Positions 9,301 through 16,211 of a stretch of 22,414 nt of DNA are shown here, piece after piece (position 1 is the first letter of the stretch; each line of letters opens with the position of its first letter). Position numbers and translations under genes: made by a program. This DNA comes from an uncultured Parabacteroides sp. (GTDB lineage Bacteria > Bacteroidota > Bacteroidia > Bacteroidales > Tannerellaceae): positions 1 to 22,414 of the forward strand of contig URGO01000035.1 of assembly GCA_900547435.1 (NCBI GenBank). The letters are read 5' to 3'. The notes below the pieces were generated by a model that worked only from the letters and a program-made list of their open reading frames with translations, did not search any database and was not told the origin of the DNA.

Positions 9301-9418
9301 TTTGTCTATAGCCATGATTTCGGCCATGCTCATTGGTACCGCGGTCAGCTTGTTTGTCGTTCCTTTGGTTTATTGGTATATTTATAGGAAGCATGATACG
9401 AGTGAGCAGCATAAATAA
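6323..9418 (+). CDS. RND efflux permease 1 (AcrB/CusA superfamily)
   Basis: 1031-residue inner-membrane proton-driven pump with the usual RND plan of twelve membrane helices and two large periplasmic loops. Helix 1 is RPIAVLMAFTACFIIGL, followed by TIPVSLLPDIAIPEI. Helix 4 has the proton-relay region GMMIDSSIIVTENI with D400; the AcrB Asp pair (DD) is reduced to D-S. In helix 10 the region aligned to AcrB GLSAKNAILIVEF reads GIIINDSILKLD, so the Lys is replaced by Asn and an Asp follows. The FMSGIAGAIF segment after helix 6 and the C-terminal SLTTIFGMVPLLFSF are typical. It belongs to the HAE-like branch common in Bacteroidetes. Substrates cannot be read from sequence. It sits one base behind the adaptor gene and 29 bp ahead of the TolC-like gene. 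Confidence 0.94.
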   Translation: MVRFLIQRPIAVLMAFTACFIIGLVTYFTIPVSLLPDIAIPEITVQVAGQNTSARELENTLVKPIRQQLMQVAGLRDIHSETRDGNGVIRLSFDFGTNTDLAFIEVNEKIDAAMSMLPRDVERPRVVKASATDIPVFCLNLTLKEKQDETTFLDLCQFAETVIKRRIEQLPEVAMVDVTGVVGRQLQIVPDPDKLETSGITLEDIEEVLAANNVEPGSMTVRDGYYEYNIKFSTLLRTLEDVQNIYINKEGRILQLKDLAQISVVPEKESGVSMANNKRAVTLAIIKQSDESMDKMKASLGEITDYFASIYPDIEFTITRNQTELLDYTISNLKQNLYLGFLFICIVAVIFLGDVKSPFVIGLSMVVSIVTSFLFFYLFNMSLNIISLSGLILALGMMIDSSIIVTENIAQWRAKGYSLEDACAKGTSEVITPMLSSTLTTIAVFVPLVFMSGIAGAIFYDQAFAVTVGLMVSYFTGIMLLPVLYKLVYSIPEMKKTWLNIKINNLIKEHTMDRFYDSGVDFVFRHKKSSLILSAITIPMCVVLFYAIPKSRMPDIDQNELIAHLEWNENIHLDENRSRIASLMEEAEKIGAQHTAYIGQQQFLLNRDRELSISEAELYFKTQKTDQIAPLQESLTQWIRSHYPMAVVSFAPPETVFEKMFDTGEADIVAELYARNKEQTPDALDIQALEKRIETQAGEVPVGVAFDNQLNISIDNQKLLLYNVSYDEVYRTLKTAFKENEIATLRSYQQYLPITLAGTDVSIEDILQRTLIRTTVPVSDESEETEVNYIPLRSLVRVTPGEDLKTLTAGKNGEFVPFSFYDVKNAEELMGNIRNIIQSDTKYNEEWDLDFTGSFFSNQQMLNELVVILFISILLMYFILASQFESFLQPLIVLSEIPIDVAASLITLWVFGHTLNLMSAIGIVVTCGIIINDSILKLDMINELRKDGWPLLEAIHEGGRRRLRPIVMTSLTTIFGMVPLLFSFDMGSELQKPLSIAMISAMLIGTAVSLFVVPLVYWYIYRKHDTSEQHK

Positions 9419-9447
9419 AACAAAAGAACATAAAAACTCAAAATAAT

Positions 9448-10938
9448 ATGGATACATTAAGAACAATGAAAATAAAATGGGTCGGTTTGCTTCTCTTTAT
9501 TACCAACCTGGCAGCGGCCCAATCAATCGTACTTTCTTTGGACGAGACCATCCGGTTGGCTGCAGATAGTTCGCTGGAGGCGTTCCGGAGTAAGAATCTT
9601 TATTTGTCGGGGTATTGGGAATTCCGGAACTACAAGGCGGAACGTTTGCCCAGTTTGACACTTAATCTGACTCCGGCCCAATATTATCGGGACATCACCC
9701 GGCGTTACGATTCGGAAGCGGATATTGATGTGTACCGCAAGCAACAATCCTTTTATGCTAACGGGAGTTTGAATATCACCCAGAACTTCGATCTCTTGGG
9801 AGGTAGTTTTTATATTGATTCGGATTTGGGATATATGCGTTCGTTTGGCGAGAATACCTATAACCAGTTCACCTCTGTGCCAATTCGTATCGGATATAGC
9901 CAGGATCTGATTGGATATAATGCTTTCCGCTGGGAACGGAAAATCGAACCGTTGAAGTTTGAGAAGGTAAAAAAGGAATTCCTCTACAACATGGAGGCTA
10001 TCAGTGAGCAGGCTACGACCTATTTTTTTGAATTGGCTATGGCTCAGGTGGAATATGACATGGCCAAGGAGAATGTAGCATCGACCGATACGCTTTATCG
10101 TACCGGACAGGAAAGGCATAAGATAGCTGCCATCAGCCAAGAGGATTTGTTGACTTTGCGCCTTGATGCTATCAACGCCCGGAACACGTTGAAGAATACC
10201 GAAATAGCCTTGAAGCGCGCAATGTTTAGTTTGGCTTCTTACCTGAACTTCGACAAAAACAAGGAGATTCGTCTGCGTTTGCCCTCCCATCCGCGCGATT
10301 TGAATATTTCGGTGGATGACGCCCTGACGTTTGCCCGCGAGAATAATCCGGAGTTCCTGTCGGTAAAACAAAGCATCCTGGAGGCCGAGCAGGAGGTAGA
10401 CCGCACCAAGAAGGAGGCGATGTTCAACGCATCGGTCAATGCCAGCATTGGTTTTAACCAGGTATCATCCAAATTCAAGGATGTCTATCGTGACCCGCTC
10501 CAGCAGGATGTCGTGGCTATCTCCATCTCCATTCCGTTGGTGGATTGGGGTGTCCGGAAAGGGAAGCACAATATTGCTAAAAGCAATCTGAGTATTGCGC
10601 AGACCACTGCCCAGCAAACTGAAATAAGTATAGAGGAGGATGTCATTATGACTGTAGGTGATTTCAATATCCAGCAGAACTTGATTAGTAGTGCGGAAGA
10701 AGCCTTGGATATAGCTATTATGGCCTACCAAGAGACCAAACAACGTTTTCTGATAGGAAAAGCGGATATCAATAGCCTGACCCTCTCTCTAAATCGCCAG
10801 CAAGAGGCCCAGCGGAATTATATCACTGCCCTGCAAAACTATTGGCTGAGCTATTATAAAATAAGGAAATTGACGCTCCACGATTTTGAAATGGGAATAT
10901 CTCTGTCTAACGAATTTGACTATCAGCATGAGCTCTAA
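9448..10938 (+). CDS. TolC-like outer-membrane efflux factor
   Basis: 496-residue outer-membrane channel of the TolC/OEP family that completes the tripartite pump. An N-terminal signal peptide is clear (KIKWVGLLLFITNLAAAQS, cleavage expected after the Ala run). Two internally related OEP repeats follow, each beginning with an LxxAxxxN-like helix: ETIRLAADSSLEAFRSKNLY near residue 30 and DALTFARENNPEFLSVKQSI near residue 290. The second repeat is followed by long helical stretches (EAEQEVDRTKKEAMFNASV) and a GKADINSLTLSLNRQQEAQ motif typical of the family. ATG at 9448 is used; an in-frame ATG at 9466 would give a more usual signal peptide start. Its last 11 bp overlap the start of permease 2, which implies translational coupling. 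Confidence 0.93.
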   Translation: MDTLRTMKIKWVGLLLFITNLAAAQSIVLSLDETIRLAADSSLEAFRSKNLYLSGYWEFRNYKAERLPSLTLNLTPAQYYRDITRRYDSEADIDVYRKQQSFYANGSLNITQNFDLLGGSFYIDSDLGYMRSFGENTYNQFTSVPIRIGYSQDLIGYNAFRWERKIEPLKFEKVKKEFLYNMEAISEQATTYFFELAMAQVEYDMAKENVASTDTLYRTGQERHKIAAISQEDLLTLRLDAINARNTLKNTEIALKRAMFSLASYLNFDKNKEIRLRLPSHPRDLNISVDDALTFARENNPEFLSVKQSILEAEQEVDRTKKEAMFNASVNASIGFNQVSSKFKDVYRDPLQQDVVAISISIPLVDWGVRKGKHNIAKSNLSIAQTTAQQTEISIEEDVIMTVGDFNIQQNLISSAEEALDIAIMAYQETKQRFLIGKADINSLTLSLNRQQEAQRNYITALQNYWLSYYKIRKLTLHDFEMGISLSNEFDYQHEL

Positions 10939-13900
10939 ACGGAAAATATCATCTTTTACGATTATCGTCGCGTTTCTTTGCGTGGCACTGGCCGGTATCG
11001 CGTTTATCCCGCTCTTGCCTATCAAGCTATCTCCTTCACGCACGCTTCCCAAGCTGAGTGTTCGGTTTGATATGCCGGGCAATTCGGCTCGTGTCATCGA
11101 GATGGAGGTGACCTCACGCTTGGAGGCCATGCTGGCACGTATCAAGGGCGTGAAGGAGATAACCTCTACTTCTGGAAATGGATGGGGGCAGATTAATGTC
11201 GAGCTGGATAAGCACACGAATGTAGATGCGGCACGTTTCGAGGCTTCTACCATCGTACGCCAGACATGGCCCGACCTCCCGGATGGAGTGAGCTATCCGG
11301 TATTGCAAATGAGTCGGCCGGATGATAAAAGTTCGCGCCCGTTTTTGAGTTATACGCTGAACGCGGCTGCTACTCCCATATTCATCCAACGTTTCGCGGA
11401 GAACCAGATAAAACCACGCCTCAGTACCATTCAGGGAATTTATCGCATTCAGGTGAGTGGCGCTACACCTATGGAGTGGCGTTTGGGATACGATAATAAC
11501 CAACTTACGGAGTTAGGCATCACGGTTGCTGATATCCAATCGGCTATCAGCACCTATTACAACAAGGAGTTTTTGGGTATTGCTGATATATCCAACAATG
11601 ACCCTGACCGGAAATGGATGCGTCTTGCTTTGATTCCGGATGTGTCTGAACAGGGATTCGATCCGCAAAAGATTAGCGTCAAAGGGAAAGACGGGAAGCT
11701 GGTTCGGTTAGATCAGGTCTTGAAGGTAACACGCCAAGAGGAGGAGCCGCAAAGCTATTACCGCATCAACGGACTTAATTCCATCTATCTGTCTATTTGG
11801 GCGGAAGAGACCGCCAACCAGTTGCAGGTAGCTAAGAAGGTGAAAGAGGAAATACAGCATATTGAGGAGATTCTCCCGGCCGGATATGAGATACATACCA
11901 GCTATGATGCGACCGAGTATATTCAGGAGGAGTTGGATAAGATTTATGTCCGGACAGGACTGACCATTCTTATTCTGCTGGTCTTTGTCCTGCTGATTAC
12001 GTGGAATGTGCGTTACCTGTTCCTGATAGTCATCAGCTTGAGTATCAACCTGTGTATTGCCGTTATCTTCTATTACCTATTAGGGCTGGAGATGCAACTT
12101 TATTCGCTGGCGGGTATAACCATCTCGCTTAGTTTGGTCATCGACAATACCATTGTCATGACCGACCATATACGCCGACGCCACAATTTGAAGGCATTCC
12201 TTTCTATCCTGGCGGCTACGTTGACTACAATGGGCGCATTGGTCATCGTTTTCTTCCTGGATGAGAATATCCGACTGAATTTGCAGGACTTTGCGGCCGT
12301 GGTGATTATTAATCTGGCGGTATCGTTGGCCATTGCCTTGTTCCTTGTCCCGGCCCTGATTGACAAGATGGGACTCGGACGTGCCAAAATGGTAGAGAAG
12401 AAGTCTTTTTGGGTCTTCCTACGGTATATTCCGGTTTATTTTACCCGATATTATAAGGCGCAGATTGGATTTCTCTGTAATTGGAAAAAACTTTCGTGTG
12501 TCGTATTGGTATTGGCTTTCGGGCTTCCTGTATTTATGCTTCCGGATAAAATAGAACTGGATGACAAGAAGGAGTATAGCCATACCGATTCGCTCTTTGT
12601 GGAAAAATATAATGCTTTCGTCAAAGAGGATGTTTGGAAAGAGAAAATCAAACCGGTCATCGATAAGAGCTTGGGCGGCATGTTGCGTCTCTTTGTGGAA
12701 AAGGTCTATGAGGGAAGCTATTTCACCCGGAATGACGAGACGGTGCTGAATATCACGGCTTCGATGCCTAATGGAACGACTCTCGAACAGATGAATACCT
12801 TAATCAATCGCATGGAGGCATTCTTAAGTACGCATAAGGAGATACGCCAGTTCCAGACCAATATCTATAACGCTCGGCAAGCGGGGATTGATGTATATTT
12901 CACGCGAGAGGCGGAACGGAGCGGATTTCCCTATACGTTGAAGAGTCAGGTCATCAGCAAGGCTCTCGAACTGGGTGGCGGTAGCTGGGGCGTCTGGGGA
13001 TTGATGGACCAGGGGTTCAGCAACGATGTACGCGAGGGGGCCGGTTCCTATCGCATTGAGATGTTTGGTTATAATTATGATGAACTTTATGAGTGGGCGG
13101 AGAAGCTCCGTGCCGAACTGCTTACCAATCGGCGTATAAAAGATGTGCTGATTAATTCGGAGTTCTCATGGTGGAAGGATGATTATCAGGAGTTTTATTT
13201 TAACTTGGATAAAGCGCGTATGGCGCAGGAGAATATCCGTCCGATGGAGCTTTTCGCTTCTGTCAGTCCGGTGTTCGGTAAGGATATCTATGCCGGAAAT
13301 ATCCTGGTGGAGAACGAGTCAGAAAATCTGAAACTCACTTCGCGCCAGTCACACGAGTATGATATCTGGAATATGCAGTATGTCCCGCAAAGAGTGGGTG
13401 ATAAGTATTACAAGTTGTCCGAACTGGCTACGGTCGAGAAAGGGCAGATGCCGCAGCAGATTGCCAAGGAGAATCAGCAATATAAGCTCTGCCTGCAATA
13501 TGAATATATCGGATCATCCAACCGTGGTAATAAGATTCAGAAAGAGACCGTAAAGGAGTTTCAGAAGCAACTCCCGATGGGATATACAGCCGAAGTGGAC
13601 CGGGCTTTCTGGAGTTGGGAAGATAGTGATAACTCGCAATACCTGCTTTTATTGCTGATTATTGTCATTATCTTCTTTACCACCAGTATCCTGTTTAATT
13701 CGTTGAAGCAACCTTTGGCGATTATCTTTGTCATCCCGATTTCGTATATCGGAGTCTTTCTGACGTTCTATTGGTTCAAGCTTAACTTCGATCAGGGCGG
13801 GTTCGCCTCGTTCGTGCTTTTGTGCGGTATTACAGTGAATGCCAGCATCTATATCTTGAATGAATACAACCAGATTCGTCGGCGCTTCCCATGTATGACG

Positions 13901-14116
13901 CCGCTCCGTGCTTATCTTAAGGCTTGGAATGCTAAAATCACGCCTATCTCACTGACGGTAATTTCGACGATCTTGGGGTTCATTCCGTTCATGATCGGTG
14001 AGGATAAGGAGGCGTTCTGGTTTCCCTTAGCTGCCGGTACTATTGGAGGATTGATAATGTCTATTATCGGTATATTTATTTATTTGCCTATATTCACAGT
14101 GCCGAAGACTAAATAG
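10928..14116 (+). CDS. RND efflux permease 2 (divergent AcrB/CusA superfamily)
   Basis: 1062-residue RND pump distinct from permease 1. I choose the ATG at 10928 (MSSKRKISSF), inside the last codons of the TolC-like gene; an upstream in-frame TTG at 10886 would add 14 unsupported residues. Helix 1 (FTIIVAFLCVALAGIAFIPLLPI) and the periplasmic porter signature LEAMLARIKGVKEITSTSGNGWGQI are clear. Helix 4 reads LSLVIDNTIVMTDHI with D406, so one acidic residue is kept. Helix 10 reads GITVNASIYILNEYN, with no Lys or Asp at the AcrB relay positions. The segment joining the two halves is very short. Having two unlike permeases with one adaptor and one channel recalls MdtBC, but subunit pairing here is inference. 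The operon ends with this gene; a large hairpin follows. Confidence 0.92.
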   Translation: MSSKRKISSFTIIVAFLCVALAGIAFIPLLPIKLSPSRTLPKLSVRFDMPGNSARVIEMEVTSRLEAMLARIKGVKEITSTSGNGWGQINVELDKHTNVDAARFEASTIVRQTWPDLPDGVSYPVLQMSRPDDKSSRPFLSYTLNAAATPIFIQRFAENQIKPRLSTIQGIYRIQVSGATPMEWRLGYDNNQLTELGITVADIQSAISTYYNKEFLGIADISNNDPDRKWMRLALIPDVSEQGFDPQKISVKGKDGKLVRLDQVLKVTRQEEEPQSYYRINGLNSIYLSIWAEETANQLQVAKKVKEEIQHIEEILPAGYEIHTSYDATEYIQEELDKIYVRTGLTILILLVFVLLITWNVRYLFLIVISLSINLCIAVIFYYLLGLEMQLYSLAGITISLSLVIDNTIVMTDHIRRRHNLKAFLSILAATLTTMGALVIVFFLDENIRLNLQDFAAVVIINLAVSLAIALFLVPALIDKMGLGRAKMVEKKSFWVFLRYIPVYFTRYYKAQIGFLCNWKKLSCVVLVLAFGLPVFMLPDKIELDDKKEYSHTDSLFVEKYNAFVKEDVWKEKIKPVIDKSLGGMLRLFVEKVYEGSYFTRNDETVLNITASMPNGTTLEQMNTLINRMEAFLSTHKEIRQFQTNIYNARQAGIDVYFTREAERSGFPYTLKSQVISKALELGGGSWGVWGLMDQGFSNDVREGAGSYRIEMFGYNYDELYEWAEKLRAELLTNRRIKDVLINSEFSWWKDDYQEFYFNLDKARMAQENIRPMELFASVSPVFGKDIYAGNILVENESENLKLTSRQSHEYDIWNMQYVPQRVGDKYYKLSELATVEKGQMPQQIAKENQQYKLCLQYEYIGSSNRGNKIQKETVKEFQKQLPMGYTAEVDRAFWSWEDSDNSQYLLLLLIIVIIFFTTSILFNSLKQPLAIIFVIPISYIGVFLTFYWFKLNFDQGGFASFVLLCGITVNASIYILNEYNQIRRRFPCMTPLRAYLKAWNAKITPISLTVISTILGFIPFMIGEDKEAFWFPLAAGTIGGLIMSIIGIFIYLPIFTVPKTK

Positions 14117-14151
14117 TGAAAGCAGACCTGTTGGGCGTTCTGTTTTGGGAA

Positions 14152-14211
14152 TGCAGATTCCGGTATTGATGTTTGTCGGCCATGCAGTGGCTGACAAACA
14201 TCATATCTGCA
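14152..14211 (+). terminator. Large hairpin after the efflux operon
   Basis: The main stem pairs 14167-14181 (TGATGTTTGTCGGCC) with 14189-14203 (GGCTGACAAACATCA), 15 pairs including one G-U, with a 7-nt loop. An outer stem TGCAGAT (14152-14158) with ATCTGCA (14205-14211) extends it. It lies 35 bp past the stop codon of permease 2 and before the converging DUF6261-like gene. There is no T-run on either side, so it may stabilise the mRNA end or need a factor, rather than being a classical intrinsic terminator. Confidence 0.6.
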
Positions 14212-14263
14212 GGCTTGTTAATAAGATGCATGAGATTGCCGGGAATAGCTTTAGTTGTTGACC

Positions 14264-15013
14264 TTATAGAATTTCCTTTTCTTCTTTATTCCTTAGTTTT
14301 GTTTGTCTTGTTTTCAGTATGGATTTTTGATCGTTTATCAGCGCATTTACATAGTTTATAAAGTTGGAGTAGTCCGTAAGTGGGTCTATAAGTATAGTTG
14401 CGTTGATTGTATTGACCAGCTGACGATAGGCATATTCGGCTGCGAGGCGGGTTTGTTTTACGATACCTTTCTTTTTAGTTGATATCGCTTCTCTTTGTTG
14501 CTCGACTGCCGTATGGTATGCATTGTTTTTCTTTTCCAAATCATTCAACCAGATGTCAAGGGATAGGGCTGCGCGTTTATCTTTGTCTATCGCCCACAAA
14601 TCTTTCAGAAGATTGTGTAAGATACCATCTGCTTCGAGATTGGATATTTTTGCCGGATTTTCATATTTGTCGAACAAGTGCTTGGCTTCTTTGGCTGCGG
14701 ATACTACCTGCTCATTAGGATGTACATGCATGGATATGATGTAATTGCGTGTCCCTGACCAGGCATGGCATCGTGTCTTGTCTGCTTGTGAGGCTTGCGC
14801 ATTTATATCGGTTATGAATGAGATATTAAGGGCATCATCGAATGATTTATAGGCTTCTTTGAATTGTGTAATCCTATTGTTAATTATAGCTGAATCTTTT
14901 CCTGTATCTGTAAGGTAGGTGATGCTATTGATTACAGAGGTAAGATAGCCGAATACTTCGTTAGTACGTAATCTTGATAAGTATAAAGGATATATTTGCT
15001 TTGCGGTATTCAT
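14264..15013 (-). CDS. Uncharacterised Bacteroidales protein, DUF6261-like
   Basis: 249-residue, mainly helical, soluble protein without signal peptide or membrane segment. The N-terminus (IYPLYLSRLRTNEVFGYLTSV), the central stretch with Tyr/His-rich TRNYIISMHVHPNEQVV near residues 90-107, and a Lys/Glu-rich C-terminal helix (SILKTRQTKLRNKEEKEI) resemble the Bacteroidetes family DUF6261; this recognition is from memory. No catalytic motif is visible and no function is known to me. Length fits that family. Starts at ATG 15013 with a good promoter just upstream (15043-15073), so it appears to be a single-gene unit that converges on the efflux operon. The 41-bp repeat array lies immediately upstream of that promoter. 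Confidence 0.75.
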   Translation of the reverse strand: MNTAKQIYPLYLSRLRTNEVFGYLTSVINSITYLTDTGKDSAIINNRITQFKEAYKSFDDALNISFITDINAQASQADKTRCHAWSGTRNYIISMHVHPNEQVVSAAKEAKHLFDKYENPAKISNLEADGILHNLLKDLWAIDKDKRAALSLDIWLNDLEKKNNAYHTAVEQQREAISTKKKGIVKQTRLAAEYAYRQLVNTINATILIDPLTDYSNFINYVNALINDQKSILKTRQTKLRNKEEKEIL

Positions 15014-15042
15014 TTATTATTCTACGAAATTTTTTCACACAG

Positions 15043-15073
15043 CAAATGTAGCTTTTCTTCTTTGATTGTGCAA
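15043..15073 (-). promoter_or_regulatory. Putative promoter of the DUF6261-like gene
   Basis: The minus strand has TACATTTG at 15043-15050 (TAnnTTTG) and TTG at 15071-15073, with a 20-bp spacer, a good fit to the Bacteroidetes -33/-7 pattern. The -7 box is 30 bp from the ATG at 15013. The -33 part is next to the out-of-phase palindrome TATTTC-CGAA-GAAATA at 15075-15090, so a protein bound there could affect this promoter. Confidence 0.6.
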
Positions 15074-15074
15074 G

Positions 15075-15090
15075 TATTTCCGAAGAAATA
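15075..15090. repeat. Isolated copy of the array's conserved palindrome
   Basis: TATTTC-CGAA-GAAATA is a perfect 6-bp inverted repeat with a 4-nt loop, the same form as the conserved dyads in the array at 15102-15429. Its centre is 27 bp from that of the first array unit rather than 41, so it is out of phase, perhaps through a 14-bp deletion. It abuts the putative -33 element of the DUF6261-like gene. Confidence 0.7.
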
Positions 15091-15101
15091 ATCTGTAAAA
15101 G

Positions 15102-15429
15102 TTTTCTTTTGAGAGTATTTTTGCTGATTTAGTCAATTTACTTATTATTTATGAATTATCCTTGCTGATTCAATCAACACCTATATATATTAAGGAGTAG
15201 AGCTGTTGATTGAATCGAACAGCGTATTTTTTATGAAGTACCTTTGCTGATTTTGTCAGAAGCGGTATATTTTAAGAAATAGGATTGTCGCTTTAATCAG
15301 TAAGCCTGTTTTTTGAGAAATAAAAAAATCACTTTGAGCGATAATACTATTTCTGTGGAAATACTATTTTCGCTCAAAGCGATGGTTCTGTTTCTTCGGA
15401 AATACTTCCTGCGGTCGGGTAGGCGATTC
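15102..15429. repeat. Eight-unit, exact 41-bp-period array of paired short palindromes
   Basis: Conserved 16-bp dyads start at 15102, 15143, 15184, 15225, 15266, 15307, 15348 and 15389, always 41 bp apart. They share the pattern TaTTTy-nnnn-GAAaTA; the copies at 15348 (TATTTCTGTGGAAATA) and 15389 (TGTTTCTTCGGAAATA) are the cleanest. Between them, also in strict 41-bp register, are variable 11-bp cores starting at 15125, 15166, 15207, 15248, 15289, 15330 and 15371. The 15166 core TGATTCAATCA and the 15371 core CGCTCAAAGCG are perfect palindromes. The last unit (15412) is degenerate but still dyadic: CCTGC 15408-15412 with GTAGG 15419-15423. The period is not a multiple of three and all frames have stops, so it is not coding. 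The array ends three bases from the stop codon of the Mpv17-like gene. No named element matches. Confidence 0.85.
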
Positions 15430-15432
15430 TTC

Positions 15433-16119
15433 CTATTTCATCCGGGCTGCTACTGCCAGCAATACGCCTAATGCTACACCCAGGAGTGCTGCGAATAGTA
15501 CACGTGCTTCACTCGGAAGCAGGAATGTTATGGTATGTGCCGGTACCCAGAAGAATGGAATGGTTTTCTTGAATACAAAATTCCATTGGGCTGACCAATT
15601 CAGATTCGTCATAATCTGTGTCATAGATATAGGCGTGGCTAATGCGCGAAGTGAGCCTCCGCAAGCCAGTATATGTGTATCTGTTATTTTATGGAAGGTC
15701 ATAAATACCGGAGCAAAGATGCCATTCATTCCTACGGAAATACAAAAGGCTACGAACACTTTTTCTAAACAGAGCGGAGCGTTTATAATGGTCGAAGCAT
15801 GGCTCATTCCGATATATTCGAGTGCTACCGGTACTCCGTTGGAAAAGATAATCATAGCCAGGTTGATACCCATGCCTAATATCCCCCAAACCACGGCACG
15901 TGGGGCGATTCCAAAGCCGGGCTTCAAATATACACCCGAACTGAGACGTAGTCCAAGTAGCTCACCCAGAGTGGAAAGTATAGCAAATTTAAGAAAACTC
16001 ATGACCATACCATACTCGGCATTGAATATTTTATACCAGTCATACAGCGATTCATTTACAAAAAACGGAGCAAACAACAGGATGACAAGTACCAAAAATA
16101 GGAAATCTGATTTTTTCAT
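15433..16119 (-). CDS. Small multi-pass membrane protein, possibly Mpv17/PMP22-like
   Basis: 228-residue inner-membrane protein with an N-terminal hydrophobic helix (FLFLVLVILLFAPFFV) and three or four more membrane segments: around 40-60 (VMSFLKFAILSTLGELLGL), 74-95 (VVWGILGMGINLAMIIF), 118-140 (KVFVAFCISVGMNGIFAPVFM) and 200-226 (VLFAALLGVALGVLLAVAA). The C-terminal order of W-x-F-V-F-K, FFWVPAHTITFLLP and RVLFAALLGV resembles the Mpv17/PMP22 signature (W...P...INFxxVPxxxRVLF). This is a judgement by eye, so the family call is tentative. No catalytic motif is seen. It is divergent from rlmB (92 bp between starts), and the 41-bp array starts right after its stop codon. A weak -7-like TATCTTCG lies at 16156-16163. 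Confidence 0.8.
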   Translation of the reverse strand: MKKSDFLFLVLVILLFAPFFVNESLYDWYKIFNAEYGMVMSFLKFAILSTLGELLGLRLSSGVYLKPGFGIAPRAVVWGILGMGINLAMIIFSNGVPVALEYIGMSHASTIINAPLCLEKVFVAFCISVGMNGIFAPVFMTFHKITDTHILACGGSLRALATPISMTQIMTNLNWSAQWNFVFKKTIPFFWVPAHTITFLLPSEARVLFAALLGVALGVLLAVAARMK

Positions 16120-16182
16120 GATGTAGTTGTTAGTCGTTATTAAAAAATTTTGCCACGAAGATACAAAAAAGAAATAATTTAC

Positions 16183-16190
16183 TATCTTTG
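16183..16190 (+). promoter_or_regulatory. Putative -7 promoter box of rlmB-ridA
   Basis: TATCTTTG matches TAnnTTTG exactly and lies 22 bp upstream of the rlmB ATG at 16212, implying a very short leader. No TTTG is found at the expected -33 distance; the nearest is at 16149-16152, 30 bp upstream. Confidence 0.55.
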
Positions 16191-16211
16191 CAGCAAAGAA
16201 ATTTGCAAAAA

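Noticed and set aside
10886..10927. Upstream TTG start for RND permease 2
   Set aside because: It would add 14 residues deep inside the TolC-like gene; the ATG at 10928 gives a normal RND N-terminus and a short overlap.
15075..15429. CRISPR array
   Set aside because: The 41-bp periodicity with alternating conserved and variable parts looks CRISPR-like, but the conserved part is only 16 bp and degenerate, the variable parts are related palindromes rather than unique spacers, and no cas gene is nearby.
16188..16211. Upstream TTG start for rlmB
   Set aside because: The codon lies within the TATCTTTG promoter box; the ATG at 16212 matches family N-termini.
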